A stretch of DNA of 64,000 nt from Gigaspora margarita (taxonomy: Eukaryota; Glomeromycota; Glomeromycetes; Diversisporales; Gigasporaceae), in contig WTPW01001559.1 in the NCBI GenBank assembly GCA_009809945.1, positions 110,433 through 174,432 on the forward strand. The letters run 5' to 3'. The translations under genes were made by a program, and so were the position numbers. Positions 35,946 through 48,335 of this stretch are shown piece by piece (within the stretch, counting starts at the first letter, position 1; each line of letters opens with the position of its first letter). The notes beneath the pieces were generated by a model. The model worked only from the letters and a program-made list of their open reading frames with translations. It was not told the DNA's origin and did no database searches.

Positions 35946-37447
35946 GTATATTAAATTCAAATGTATATAAACGAATGAATTTGGCTTCAATAAAGAAATA
36001 TAGAGAAGTTCCCTCCGATTTTACTTAAGAAAATAAAGGAAGTAAGCTAGTGTAGTGCTGAAGAAACCTTTATTCAAGTAAATTATAAACTTATCTTCCC
36101 GTAACTATTAGAGTTAAATTGGCTAAACGTATATGCTCTCCCATCTTAATAGTTACAATATGTTGGTATCGGTTATAACCGACTAGCATATCGTGCTTTA
36201 AATCCGATTGGTCAATCATTGAAATACATCATCACATATACACCGTTATATATACAATCAAAATAATCACGAAAACAGAGGAATAATCATGAGGATTAGC
36301 TATAGAATTTTTTTTTAATTTAGTTGTCGCTTACATTATATAAGAATTTCTAAAACAAAAGAAGGTTTAACATGTTTTTTTTTGTAGTTAGGCCTTTAGT
36401 AAAGGAGTCTGTTTTTAAAATTCATACTTTTAAAATACAATTGTTAAAGGCTTTGATATTAACGAATGTCCAACTTTTTTGTTGGCTAATATTCTAAATA
36501 AACCTAAAAAGCTGCCAAAGGTGTTCAAACTGCTGAAAAGTAGGTTAGATTTTCATGTGCTTTTCACTTATCACAATTAACTATTTTTTTTTTTTGAATA
36601 ATGATAATTAATACTGGGGATATTAATATTCGGGGTGCTATATCTCAAAAACGTACTAAGTAAACGGATCGGGTACTCTAAGTAAAATGCTCAGGACCTC
36701 GCGGTGTTGTGTAACCTTGTGTAACACGAATATATTAACCTTTATTCTAACTTAAGATATAAAAACACCCTAACCTAAATTTTACTAAAAAATCCGCTGG
36801 TATAAAATACATACATACTTTTTTATAATTTAATTTAATTATTAATTTAAGTATTATTTTTCTGTTATTATTTCTTGTTAGCAAGCAAATAAGTTTTAAT
36901 GTGAAGGTTCTTTATAACGCGTATATAATAAATTGCTAAATTTTGTATTTTTTTTTAAAAAAAAGAAAACATAACTGTTTATCGATAACAATCAGATCCA
37001 AGTAATAAATTATTTTAATTATTAAAATTTAATTAATCGCATATTTTATTTAATTAATGAATTACGAAATTCAGTATTTTACTTTGGGTTCGCTTTTTAA
37101 TATAATCTATAAGACAATAAGATCTTGTAAAATCACAGAATGATTGGATGAAAGACCGCTATGCTCGGTTACGGCTATAGTCACAAACTATAACTGTAAC
37201 CGTACCCATCTCTACATTAATCTCACAAATCGAACATTTGTAACTTTTTTACTTTTTATAGAAATAATATATCTGCCTCGTTATAAGATGGCCAGGTTGG
37301 TATAGCTATTTCTGCAAGCAACCGCTTTTTCAAGTTAACTCAAATTTAGTAAATTTTTTACAATGTAATGATAACATTAGAGAGTTTATATCTTTCACAC
37401 AGTAAGCCGGGTTATTTCTCCAATCGTTCATTTTTATATGATGTTCT
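35946..37447. other. AT-rich non-coding stretch
   Basis: No gene supported. An isolated AGGACCTCGCGGTGTTGTG at 36691 resembles an AGGACC terminus but has no partner. Confidence 0.45.
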
Positions 37448-37634
37448 GACGGAATTTTATGGCTTATAATCACTACTTTAATTATTAAAAAGAAACCAAA
37501 TTTCTAGCAATTGAAGTTATTTCCCCGTCAACGCTTATTATTTCCCCATAAATCCGAGGAAATAACAGTCGTTACTAGAAACTCGGTTTCTTTTTAATAA
37601 TTAAAGTAGTGATTATAAGCCATAAAACTCCGTT
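37448..37634. mobile_element. Small foldback MITE, about 50-bp arms
   Basis: Arms 37448-37497 and 37585-37634 are near-perfect inverted copies (TTTATGGCTTATAATCACTA and complement). A smaller inverted TATTTCCCC/GGAAATAA lies inside. Flanks share only ATGT; target duplication uncertain. Confidence 0.75.
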
Positions 37635-38152
37635 ATGTGGTCATAGAATAAGTTTATTGGTGCTCATCAGGGGTACCGAAAAATTAATTGCATTACAGTT
37701 ATCAATCATAATTGTACACAAAAAATTGTGAGCCATTAAATTCAAATAATTGCAATTAATTGTAAATAATTCTAATTTTTGCTTACACTGTAAATTTTAC
37801 TACGTATTGCTATGATAGTATTTCGAATTTAAAATGTTCTACTTACATATATATTTTAATGTAATTGTAACCTAACGATAAAAAAAGTTTTTTTATAGTT
37901 TTATGCATGTAATTATAACTAAAAAAACAGTTGATCGTATTCAAATGCATTACTAAAATAAATTGCCGTTTTACAAACATAGCAAAAATTGTTAATTGAT
38001 TAATTGTGGCTGTGCCGTCAATCAGTTAATTGAGTTCAAAACAATTGCCTCTACAATCAATTATTCGGTAGGCCTGGTGCTCACATATGTATTAAACGTG
38101 CTTTTTCATTGGTACATGATAAGATATCATTTATATTCTTAAATTATGCTTG

Positions 38153-38160
38153 TATAAATA
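38153..38160 (+). promoter_or_regulatory. Candidate TATA box of the Sel1-kinase gene
   Basis: TATAAATA lies about 230 bp before the ATG at 38390 and is followed by a CGCACGTACGTACGTACG run (38187-38204). The position is reasonable for a fungal promoter, but AT-richness makes chance matches common. Confidence 0.35.
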
Positions 38161-38389
38161 CTTGTAGCGCATTCCTATGTACGTTCGCACGTACGTACGT
38201 ACGTTCATTATTCTTTTTCCAATTTTGGCTTTGAATCATAAATTTTGTATTACTACGTAGTACGTATGAACGGACATTATTTTTTTTCCAATTATGGCAT
38301 TAAATCATAAATTTTGTATTACTAATACGAAATATTTTATACAATCCTTCAAAAAAATTTTTAGATCGTAAATACCTTCTTCTTACAAA

Positions 38390-41300
38390 ATGTCGAATGA
38401 AAACAATTTATCTATTATCGTCGAAGAAATATGCAGTTTTTCTAATGAAAAAAGAAAGGCAGGAAAAGAGATATTAGAAATTCTTAATCTATTAGACCAA
38501 TTCTTCATGGAAAAGCAAAAAATCCCGGAGGATATAATCAACTTTTGTTTAAATAATCAATCAAATCCTGATATTTATATAATTCTTGCATACTGTTTGT
38601 ATTATGGACGATGGATTAAAAAAGATGAATGTAATGCATTTAATTATTATCTTAAATCTGCTGAAATTGGTGACTCTGATGGAATGTTTCGAGTGGGATT
38701 TCTTTATGAACGTGGAGTTGGAGTTAATAAAGACTTGAACAAGGCATTTATTTATTATAAAAAGTCTGCAGAAATGGGACATGCCATTGGTGAATATAAA
38801 CTTGGTACATGTTATCAAGGTGGAATTGGTATTGAAAAGAATGAATATAAAGCATTCATTTGTTATCAAAAATCTGCTAATATGGGGCTACCAAATGGAT
38901 TTTATTATCTTGGTAGTTGTTATGAAAACGGAATCGGAGTCGAAAAAGATGAACATAAGGCGTTCATTTATTATAAAAAATCTGTTGATATGGGTTATTA
39001 TAGGGGAAATTATTCTATTGGATATTGTTATCAATACGGAATTGGAGTTGAAAAAGATGAATATAAGGCATTCATTTATTATCAAAAATCTGCTGATATG
39101 GGTGAGTCTTATGGAATAACTACGCTTGGAAACTGTTATCAAGATGGAATTGGAGTTGAAAAAGACGAGCACAAGGCATTCATTTATTATCAAAAATCTG
39201 CTGATATGGATGATTCTGAAGGAGCATATTATCTTGGATCCTGTTATGAAAATGGAATTGAAGTTAAAAAAAGACGAACACAAAGCATTCATTTATTATC
39301 AAAAATCGGCTGAGATGGGTGATTCTGATGGAATAGTTGCACTTGGCAACTGTTATCGAGATGGGATTGGTGTTGAAAAAGACGAACACAAGACATTCAT
39401 TTATTATCAAAAATCTGCTGATATGGATAATCTTTGTGGAATATATAGTCTTGGGTCCTGTTACGAAAATGGAATTGGAGTTAAAAAAGATGAACACAAA
39501 GCATTCATTTATTATCAAAAATCTGCTGATATGGATAATCCTAATGGACTATACAGTCTTGGATCCTGTTACGAAAATGGAATTGGGGTTGAAAAAGACG
39601 AACACAAAGCATTCATTTATTATCAAAAATCTTCTGATTTGAATTATTCCGGTGGAACATATATGGTTGGTTATTGTTATGAAAATGGAATCGGAGTTGA
39701 AATAGATGAACACAAAGCATTTATTTATTATCAACAATCTGTTGATATGGGTTGTGATGATGGATTGTATAACATTGGATATTGTTATCATCATGGAATA
39801 GGAATTGAAAAGGATAAACGGAAGGCATTCGAATATTATCAAAGGTCTGCTGATATGGGTAATATTTTTGGAACATATGATGTTGGATATTGTTATCAAT
39901 ATGGAATTGGAATTGTAAAGGACAAACATAAAGCATTTGTTTATTATCAAAAATCTGCTGATATGGGTAATTTTGATGGAGTATTTCAAGTTGGATGTTG
40001 TTACCAAAATGGAATTGGTGTTGAAAAGGATGAATATAAAGCATTCGATCATTATCAAAAAGCTGCTTATATGGGTTGTGCTAATGGAATATTTGGAGTT
40101 GGTAATTGTTATGAAAAAGGAATTGGAGTTGAAAAAGATGAACATAAGGCATTTATTTATTATTGTAAATCTTCTGAAATGGAGTGTTCTGATGGAATAT
40201 TAGGTCTTGGTGATTGTTATCGACATGGAATAGGAATTGAAAAGGATGAACATAAGGCATTCGTTTATTACCAAAAATCTGCTGATTTGGGTAATTCTGG
40301 TGGTGTATTTCAAGTTGGACGTTGTTACCAAAATGGAATTGGGGTTGAAAAAGACGAACATAAGGCATTTATTTATTACCAAAAATCTGCTGGTATGGGT
40401 AATGCTGAGGGAGCATACAATATTGGTAATTGTTATCTAAATGGAATTGGTGTCGAAAAAGATGAACGTAAAGCATTCAATTATTATAATAAAGCTGCAT
40501 TTAATAATAATGCTGATGGAATGTATAAAGTTGGATATTGTTATCAAAATGGAATTGGAGTTAAAAAGGATGACAAGCCTGCATTTTTTTACTATTCAAA
40601 TTCTGCTAATAAGGGACAAGTTGATGCAATATATAGTGTTGGTAACTGTTTCCAAAATGGAATTGGAGTTGATAAGGACGAAATTATAGCATTTATTTAT
40701 TATCAAAAATCTGCTGATATGGGGCATGTTATTGGAATGAAAACACTTGGATCTTTTTATGAAAACGGAATAGGAATTAAAAATGATGAATATAAGGCGT
40801 TCATTTATTATCAAAAATCTGCAGATTTAGAAGATATAGATGGAATTTTTAAGGTTGCTTGTTGCTATCAAAATGGAATTGGAGTTGAGAAAGATGAACA
40901 TAAAGCATTTATTTATTATCAAAAAGCATCTGAGATGGGAGATATTAAAGGAATAAAACAAGTTGCAAATTGCTATCTAAATGGAATTGGAGTTGAAATA
41001 AATGAATTTATAGCATTCGATTATTATCAAAAATCTGCTGAGAAGGGGGATATTGATTCAATATTTACTGTTGGTTATTGTTATCAAAATGGAATTGGCG
41101 TTGAAAGGGATTATCTTAAGGCATTTATTTATTACAAAAACTCTGCTGAGATGGGAAGTGCTGATGGAAAGTTTGCACTTAGTAATTGTTATCTTAATGG
41201 AATTGGCGTTGAAAAGGACGAACATAAAGCATTCCTTTATAATCCAAAATATGCTGAGGCAGTGAACGAAATTGAAACTTTAAATTCTGATGGTTGTTAT

Positions 41301-44300
41301 CTAAGTGGAATTAGAATTGAAAAGGATGAACATAGTGCATTCATTAATTATCAAAAATCTGCAGAAATGGGTGATGCAAATGGTATATATAATGTTGCTT
41401 ATTGTTATCAACTTGGAAAGGGTGTCGAAAAAGATGAACATAGGGCATTTATTTATTATCAAAAATCTGCTGATATGGGATATTCTGATGGAATATTAAA
41501 TCTTGGCAATTGTTATCAACATGGAATAGGAATCGTAAAAGATGAACATAAGGCATTCATTTATTACCAAAACTCTGCTAATATGAGCAATACTAAGGGA
41601 TTATATAATGTTGGATGTTGTTATCAAAACGGAATTGGAGTTGAAAAAGATGAACTCAAGGCATTTAATTATTATCAAAAAGCTGCTGATATGGGTGATG
41701 CTGGTAGTATACATAGTGTTGGTTTTTGTTACCAATTTGGAAAAGGAGTTGAAAAAGATGAGCATAAAGCATTTACTTATTATCAAAAATCTGCTGATAT
41801 GGGTAATTCTGATGGAGCATATTGTCTTGGATTTTGTTATCAATATGGAATTGGAGTTGGAAAGGACGAAAATAAGTCATTTACCTATTATCAGAAATCT
41901 GCTGATATGGATCATGTTCTTGGAACAAATGATATTGGCAATTGTTATCGAAATGGAATTGGAGTTGAAAAAAATGAACACAAAGCATTCATTTATTATC
42001 AAAAATCTGCTGACATGGGTTACGCTGACGGAATGCTTAATATTGGTTATTGTTATCAAAATGGAATTGGAGTTGAAATGGATAAACACAAAGCATTTAT
42101 TTATTATCAAAAATCTGCTGATATGAGTAATTCTAGTGGAATATATAATGTTGGATATTGTTATCGAAACGGAATTGGAGTTGAAAAAGATGAACATATG
42201 GCATTCATTCATTACCAAAAATCTGCAGAGATGGATGAACCTGATGGAATATTTGCGCTTGGTAATTGTTATAAAAATAGAATTGGTGTTAAAATTGATG
42301 AAAATAAGGCATTCGTTTATTATCAAAAATCTGCTGAGATGGGATATGCTGCTGGAATATATAATGTTGGATATTGTTATCGAAACGGAATTGGAGTTGA
42401 AAAAGATGAACATAAGGCATTCATTCATTATCAAAAATCTGCTGAGATGGGTGAATCTGATGGAATATTTGCACTTGGTAACTATTATAAAAATGGAATT
42501 GGAGTAGAAAAGGATGAAAATAAGGCATTCGTTTATTATCAAAAATCTGCTAAGATGGGACATGCTGTTGGAATATATAATACAGGTATTTGTTATCAAA
42601 ACGGAATTGGAGTTGAAAAAGATGAACATAAGGCATTTATTCATTATCAAAAATCTGCTGAGATGGGTGAATCGGATGGAGTATTTGCAATTAGTAACTG
42701 TTATAAAAATGGAATTGGAGTTGAAAAGGATGAAAATATGGCATTAGTATATTTACAAATATTTGATAAGGTGGGAAATTCTGACAAACCTTTTAATCTT
42801 GGTGATTACATAAATGAAAATAAATTTAAAGTGGATGAACAAGATGCATTCATTTATTATCAAGTAATGGCAGAGATGGGAGATTTACTCTCAATAAATA
42901 AAGTTGGAGATTGTTATTTAGATTAGTGTTTCGGGCGAAATCCATTTTCAAAATCCGAAAGGCGAAACCGAAATTCTCCCAAAGGCGAAATAAATCCGAA
43001 ATTTCCGAAATTTCCGAAATTTCCGAAATGGGCGAAACTTCCGAAACCTGGCGAAACCTCCGAAACCTGGCGAAACCGAAATGGCGAAATCTCCGAAACT
43101 TTTTCGATTTTTTTTTTTTTTTACTTTTTTGGAATTCTATTGTCCTATTATTTTTCTTGTACGCAGAATTATAAATTCATAATTTAATTTGTAATTACTA
43201 CATTTGGTATTCTCTATCTCTTAATACAGTGAATAGGCAAATTTGCTTGCAAAAACATAGTAATATATGAAGTATACATACAGTACGAAGAAATAATACT
43301 AGGTAAAATAACAATTTATATACTTTAAAACATTTATTTAAAATTTCCAGTATTTTAATCCTTTAACTCAATTTATTTCAGCATTAAAGAACCGTTTTGC
43401 ATAACCCGTCACTCAATTTTTCCAAAAAAAATTTTTTTTTTAAATTCCTATTAATTATTCCATTTTTGCCATTTAATTTTTTCTCCGGTGTCACCCGATG
43501 ATGACCTGACTTTTCCGGAATTACCCGATAGGGCCAATAAAAAAAAAAATCAAAATTTTCTGATTCCATGTTATGCAAACCGAAGTATCAACTTTGCATT
43601 ACCTTAGATGTAACATGAATGAATTTAGACCACGCAAAGTTGATTTTTTTTTAAACCCCCCCCCCGCCGACCGGAATTTTGAAACCCCAGGTTATGCAAA
43701 ACGAGAATTAACTTTGCGTGGCCTTATAAGAAAAATTATTGTAGGATCTATCAATAAATCTTCCTGATTAGATAACTACACAATACTGTCATCCCGCGCG
43801 TTATCCATCATGTGATGCGTGGGATAATTCGGAGCCTATACCATAATTCCGCCGAAATTTACAGATTTCCGGTGAATAATCCCGCGAATCACGCGCGGGA
43901 TTTTTGGAAAAACTGCAAATTGCCCATCACTAAATAAATATTAGATAAGTTATTAGCATTAGGATTTGCAAAAATTATCTAAATGATAATTTATCGTTAT
44001 CGCTATTCACATGTTACTGATATATGATATTTCGGATAAGTGAATATTTCGTACACCATCCCCCGAATTGAACTCATACTCCGTTTCACTACGCTCTAGG
44101 TGTTTTTTCCAATAAAATTTTTAATATTAGATTTCGGAACTTTCGCCAGGTTTCGGTTTCGCCAATTTTCGGACATTTCGCCAGGTTTCGGACATTTCGC
44201 CAAGTTTCGGACATTTCGCCAGTTTCGCCAGTTTCGGAATTATCGGATTTGAGGTCTTTGGGGCGAAACATATTTCGCCCTATTTCGGAAATTTCGCCTG

Positions 44301-47157
44301 GGCGAAATATATAATTTCGCCCGAAACACTAATTTAGATGGAATAGGAGTTGAAAAAAATGAGCATTTGGCATTTGTCTGTTATCAAAAATCTGATATTC
44401 TGGGAGATACTGATGGAACATATAATGTTGGTTATTGTTATCAAAACGGAATTGGGGTTGAAAAGGATGAACATAAGGCATTTAGTTATTTTCAAAAGTC
44501 TGCTGATATGGGGCATGCCAGTGGAATATCTAGTCTTGGGCAATGCTATCAAGATGGTATTGGAGTTGAAAAGGATGAAAATAAGGCATTCATTTACTAT
44601 CAACAATCTGCTGAGATGGGTGATGCTCAAGGAACAAAAAATGTTGGACGTTGTTATGAACAAGGAATTGGAGTTGAAAAGGATGAAAATAAGGCATTAT
44701 TTTATTATCAAAAATCTGGTGAAATGGGAAATGTTGAAGGAATACTTAATCTTGGATTTTGTTATTATAACGGAATTGGAGTTGAAAAAGATAAGCGTAA
44801 GGCAATTGATTATTTTCAACTATTTGCTGAGATGGGAGATAATAACGGATTAATGTATTGTTATCTTGGAATTTTTTATCTACTCGGAACTGGAGTTGAA
44901 AAGGATGAACAAAAGTCATTTATATATTTTCAAAAATCTGCTTTGATGGGAAATTCCAATGGAATCAATCTAGTTGGAAGTTGTTATCATTCTGGAACTG
45001 GAGTTGTAAAGGATGAACATAAAGCATTTATTAATTTTCAAAAATCTGCTGAGATGGGAAACGCTTATGGATTATACCAAGTTGGATATTGTTATTATCA
45101 TGGAGTTGGAATTGAAAAAGATGAACATAAAGCATTTATTAATTTTCAAAAATCTGCTGAGATGGAAAATGATTATGGAATGTGTTGTCTTGGTCAATGT
45201 TATAAAAATGGAATTGGTGTTGATAAAGATGAGAATAAGGCATTCATTTATTATCAAAAATCTGCTAATATGGAAAATGCTGATGGAATATCTAATCTTG
45301 GAAATTGTTATCGTAATGGAATTGGGGTTGAAAAGGATGAAAATAAAGCATTTCTTTATTATCAAAAATCTGCTGAGATGGGGTGTGCTGAGGGAACTTA
45401 TAATGTTGGATATTGTTATGCTGAAGGAATTGGAGTTGAACCGGACGAAAATATGGCATTCGTTTATTTTCAAAAATCTGCTGAGATGGGTTATACTTCT
45501 GGTATATTTAATCTTGGCATGTTTTATTTTCATGGAATCGGAGTGAAAAAAGATGAAAATAAAGGATTTATTTATTATCAGAAGGCTGCTAATATGGGGA
45601 TATTTGCTGGAGTAGCTGAAGTTGGTTATTGTTATCGTAATGGGGTTGGAATAGCAAGAGACTTGGAGAAAGCCAATTATTGGTTACAAAGGTATATAAG
45701 CAAAATTTTAAATTCAATTTTTTCATTGCAAGTTTATTATTGATTTATATGTTTGAATTATTAATAGGGAGCAAGATCTAACTTCAGGTAATTTTATTGT
45801 TATATATTTAATTTGAATAGTTCAAAAATCTAAATTAACTAAATTTTAATTGATTATTTAGATTCAGTTGAATGGATATATCAAAACTCTGATATTGATA
45901 ATTCTTTGAAAAGAATTTTGGCTGAAAATAAGTATAAATTGTTATGGATTCCTTATAATGAATTTGAAAATATTAGAGAGCTAGGAAATGGTGGATTTGC
46001 AACTGTATATTGCGCTAATTGGTTTGATCAAAATCAAAATGTTTTGAGGACTGTCGCACTTAAATTACTCCATGAATCAAACAGCTGTTAGGAAGAATTT
46101 ATAAAAGAGGTAATTTTTATTATATTAACTACAAGGAAACGATTATAAAAAATTTTGTTATTTTAATCTCCTAAAATAATTGGTTAGTTGTAAGATATAT
46201 TTTCAAAATTACGTTTTGCCACTTTGCTTTGTATCAAAATACAATTATGGTATCATTATAGAGTTCTATAAATTTAATACCTCCATGATAATCAATAATA
46301 TAACTTACATATATATAATTATTTAAATTTTTTTTCTTTTTAATAATAGCTGAAGGCACATTGTGATATTGGTATTAAAAATCCAACTTTTTTAAAATGC
46401 CTAGGCATATCAAAAGATAATACTTCTAAAGATTTTATCCTTGTTACGGAATATGCGAAAATGGGTTCTTTACTTAAAAACCTTAAATCAGTATCGCGAA
46501 TGAGATGGAAAGATAAAATCAATTTGTTACTTTGCATTGCCTCTGACCTCAAAATACTTCATTCACAAAATATTATTCACCGGGATTTACACAGTGGGAA
46601 TATATTACAGCGTGACTTATGTGGTGCATATATTGCAGATTTAGGACTTTCAATAACGGCCGATATAAAATCAAAATCTAATGGTGTTTATGGAGTAATT
46701 CCGTATATTGCACCAGAAGTTATGAATAAAAGACAACTCACTATAGAATCAGATATATACTCATTTAGCATAATTATGTGGGAAATTTTATTTGGAATAC
46801 CCATAACGACTACTTATAATGAAATGTATGGATCACTACAAGATATACCAAAAAAAGTAATACTTAATAATTTACGACCACCAATTTTTGACAATATAGA
46901 ATCATGCTACGTAAGTCTTATGAAAAAATGTTGGGAAAATGAACCTAAGAATCGTCCATCAGCAATAGAAATTTGTGAAATTTTTGAAGAATGGCAAAAT
47001 GACAAAAGCATTCTATTGGAACTTTCTAAAACAGATGAAAAAATAGGACAAATAAATAGTAAATTTGATTCCTTTAATGAAGTCTATGAAAGCCAATTAA
47101 CAAATTGCAATGAATGTCAATCAACCAATTACAATGAATGCCTATCAATCAATTTTG
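38390..47157 (+). pseudogene. Giant Sel1-like repeat / protein kinase gene, interrupted by a transposon
   Basis: Ancestral reading is about 2,320 residues. After about 55 non-repeat residues there are about 53 Sel1-like (SLR) repeats of 36 residues, consensus GIYNVGYCYQNGIGVEKDEH and KAFIYYQKSADMGNSD, coded by a 108-bp tandem array. SLRs form alpha-solenoids that bind partner proteins. A kinase domain follows: glycine loop LGNGGFATVY, VALKLL lysine, HRDLHSGNIL catalytic loop, DLG in place of DFG, APEV, SDIYSFSIIMWEI and NRPSA, a TKL-like set. Exons: 38390-45691 (containing the transposon at 42924-44331), 45768-45787 (20 nt), 45862-46109 and 46350-47157, with GT-AG introns; a further 3' exon after 47157 is possible, otherwise the frame ends at 47201. 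Three lesions: a one-base gain in an A7 run at about 39268-39274, the insertion, and TAG at 46089-46091 where Gln is expected. Kinase-Sel1 proteins are strongly expanded in Glomeromycotina. Confidence 0.9.
42924..44331. mobile_element. hAT-like element inserted in the Sel1 array, perfect ATTTAGAT duplication
   Basis: Ends TAGTGTTTCGGGCGAAAT are inverted and identical over at least 18 bp; ATTTAGAT is found at 42916-42923 and 44332-44339. Without the element and one octamer the Sel1 frame is continuous (CYLD then GIGVEKNEH). Subterminal arrays of CCGAAAT and GGCGAAAC (42950-43105; inverted at 44130-44310) probably bind transposase. No transposase ORF. Inside are smaller inverted repeats: GTTTTGCATAACC (43392) with its complement (43691), an ACCACGCAAAGTTGA pair (43630/43714) and ATCCCGCG pairs near 43793 and 43900. 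Confidence 0.92.
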
Positions 47158-47201
47158 GTAAGTTTTATCTTATACATTTTGTTTATAAATTAATATTATA
47201 A

Positions 47202-47822
47202 ATTATTAATCTTTATATCTTTATTATAAACTTATATAAATTGAATAATTGAAACTTGCACCAATTGAAGAAATTTCGGATTTAGATTTTCAATAATTTA
47301 ATTATAATATAATAAAGGTTTTATTATTGGTTTATTATATAGATATTAACTTGCTTTTTAAATTTCATAAGTTCGTTTTGTTATAAACTTATATTTTCAA
47401 ATAGTATTATTTAAAAGGCAGATCCTCAAAAATAGTATATATATATATATATTAACACAATTATTAGTGATATTTTCAGATATCTGGAAAAAGTGGGAGT
47501 TCGAAAAGTCCTATTTCATTTTGAAATTTCGAAATCAGAAAATGAATAGGAGTTATCCGGAGATAATATAAGCAACCATTTTTTGGTAGATTTTCAAAAG
47601 AAATTTTATGATTGTAAAGAATTCATTATTATATTTCATTATTATATAAATGAGCATACAAATAAAAAATAAATGGTATTTATAGATCATTGATTTTGGA
47701 GTAAATGCATCATTGATTTAATTTGAAATAAGAAACCCGAATCTTAGGTTTAAAACCTAATAATTAAAAATAATTTGCGTGATAAATCGAAATAAATAAT
47801 GTATTTTCACCTCAAACAGTAT
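47202..47822. other. AT-rich stretch after the kinase
   Basis: No gene supported. It could hold the 3' untranslated region or a last small exon of the kinase gene, since a GTAAGT-like donor follows the codon for the Phe at about 47156. Confidence 0.4.
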
Positions 47823-48335
47823 ATAAGACCATACAAAGTTGATTTTTTGGTTTTGGATTATCTGCCGTTCCATTTTTCAATTTTTCAAAATTTTTTTCTT
47901 TTTTTTTTTGTATCATTTATTCGGTTTTTAGAATTTATCAGAATCATTAATTTCCTCCTATAGGATTTATATAAAAAATCTAGTTTCAGATTTCATGTAA
48001 TACAAAGCGAAATAATTTTTGCAGTTGTCTTAACGTTATATTAATCTAAATTAATAAAACAAACCGTCCGTCCGCCGGAATTTTGAAAACCATGTAGGCC
48101 AGACCAATTTATTCGGTGGATTTGTTACACCCTTCTCGCAAAAGAGGGTTGTGAGGAGAGCATTGGAGGGAATTTATTATAAAAATTATTTTCCGAAATA
48201 ATAAGTAATATCAAAATATTTCCGAAAATTTCCGCATCAATAGTGAAGAGGGAAAGCTGGGTAACATAAACCGCCGAATTAAGTTGGTCTGGTCAAATAA
48301 ATAACAAAAAATCAACTTTGCGTGGCCTAATATAA
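47823..48335. mobile_element. Inverted-repeat element, CACGCAAAGTTGATTTTTT ends
   Basis: AGACCATACAAAGTTGATTT on the left and the inverted AGGCCACGCAAAGTTGATTT on the right bound about 510 bp. Both sides are followed by TATAA-rich sequence, so the target duplication is unclear. Related ends form a 100-bp mini-copy inside the hAT element (43628-43726), so this family has moved more than once. Confidence 0.65.

Noticed and set aside
38561-45546. Reverse-strand and shifted open frames across the Sel1 array
   Set aside because: They follow the 108-bp coding periodicity in the wrong frames; only the frame with GIGVEKDEHKAF repeats shows domain features.
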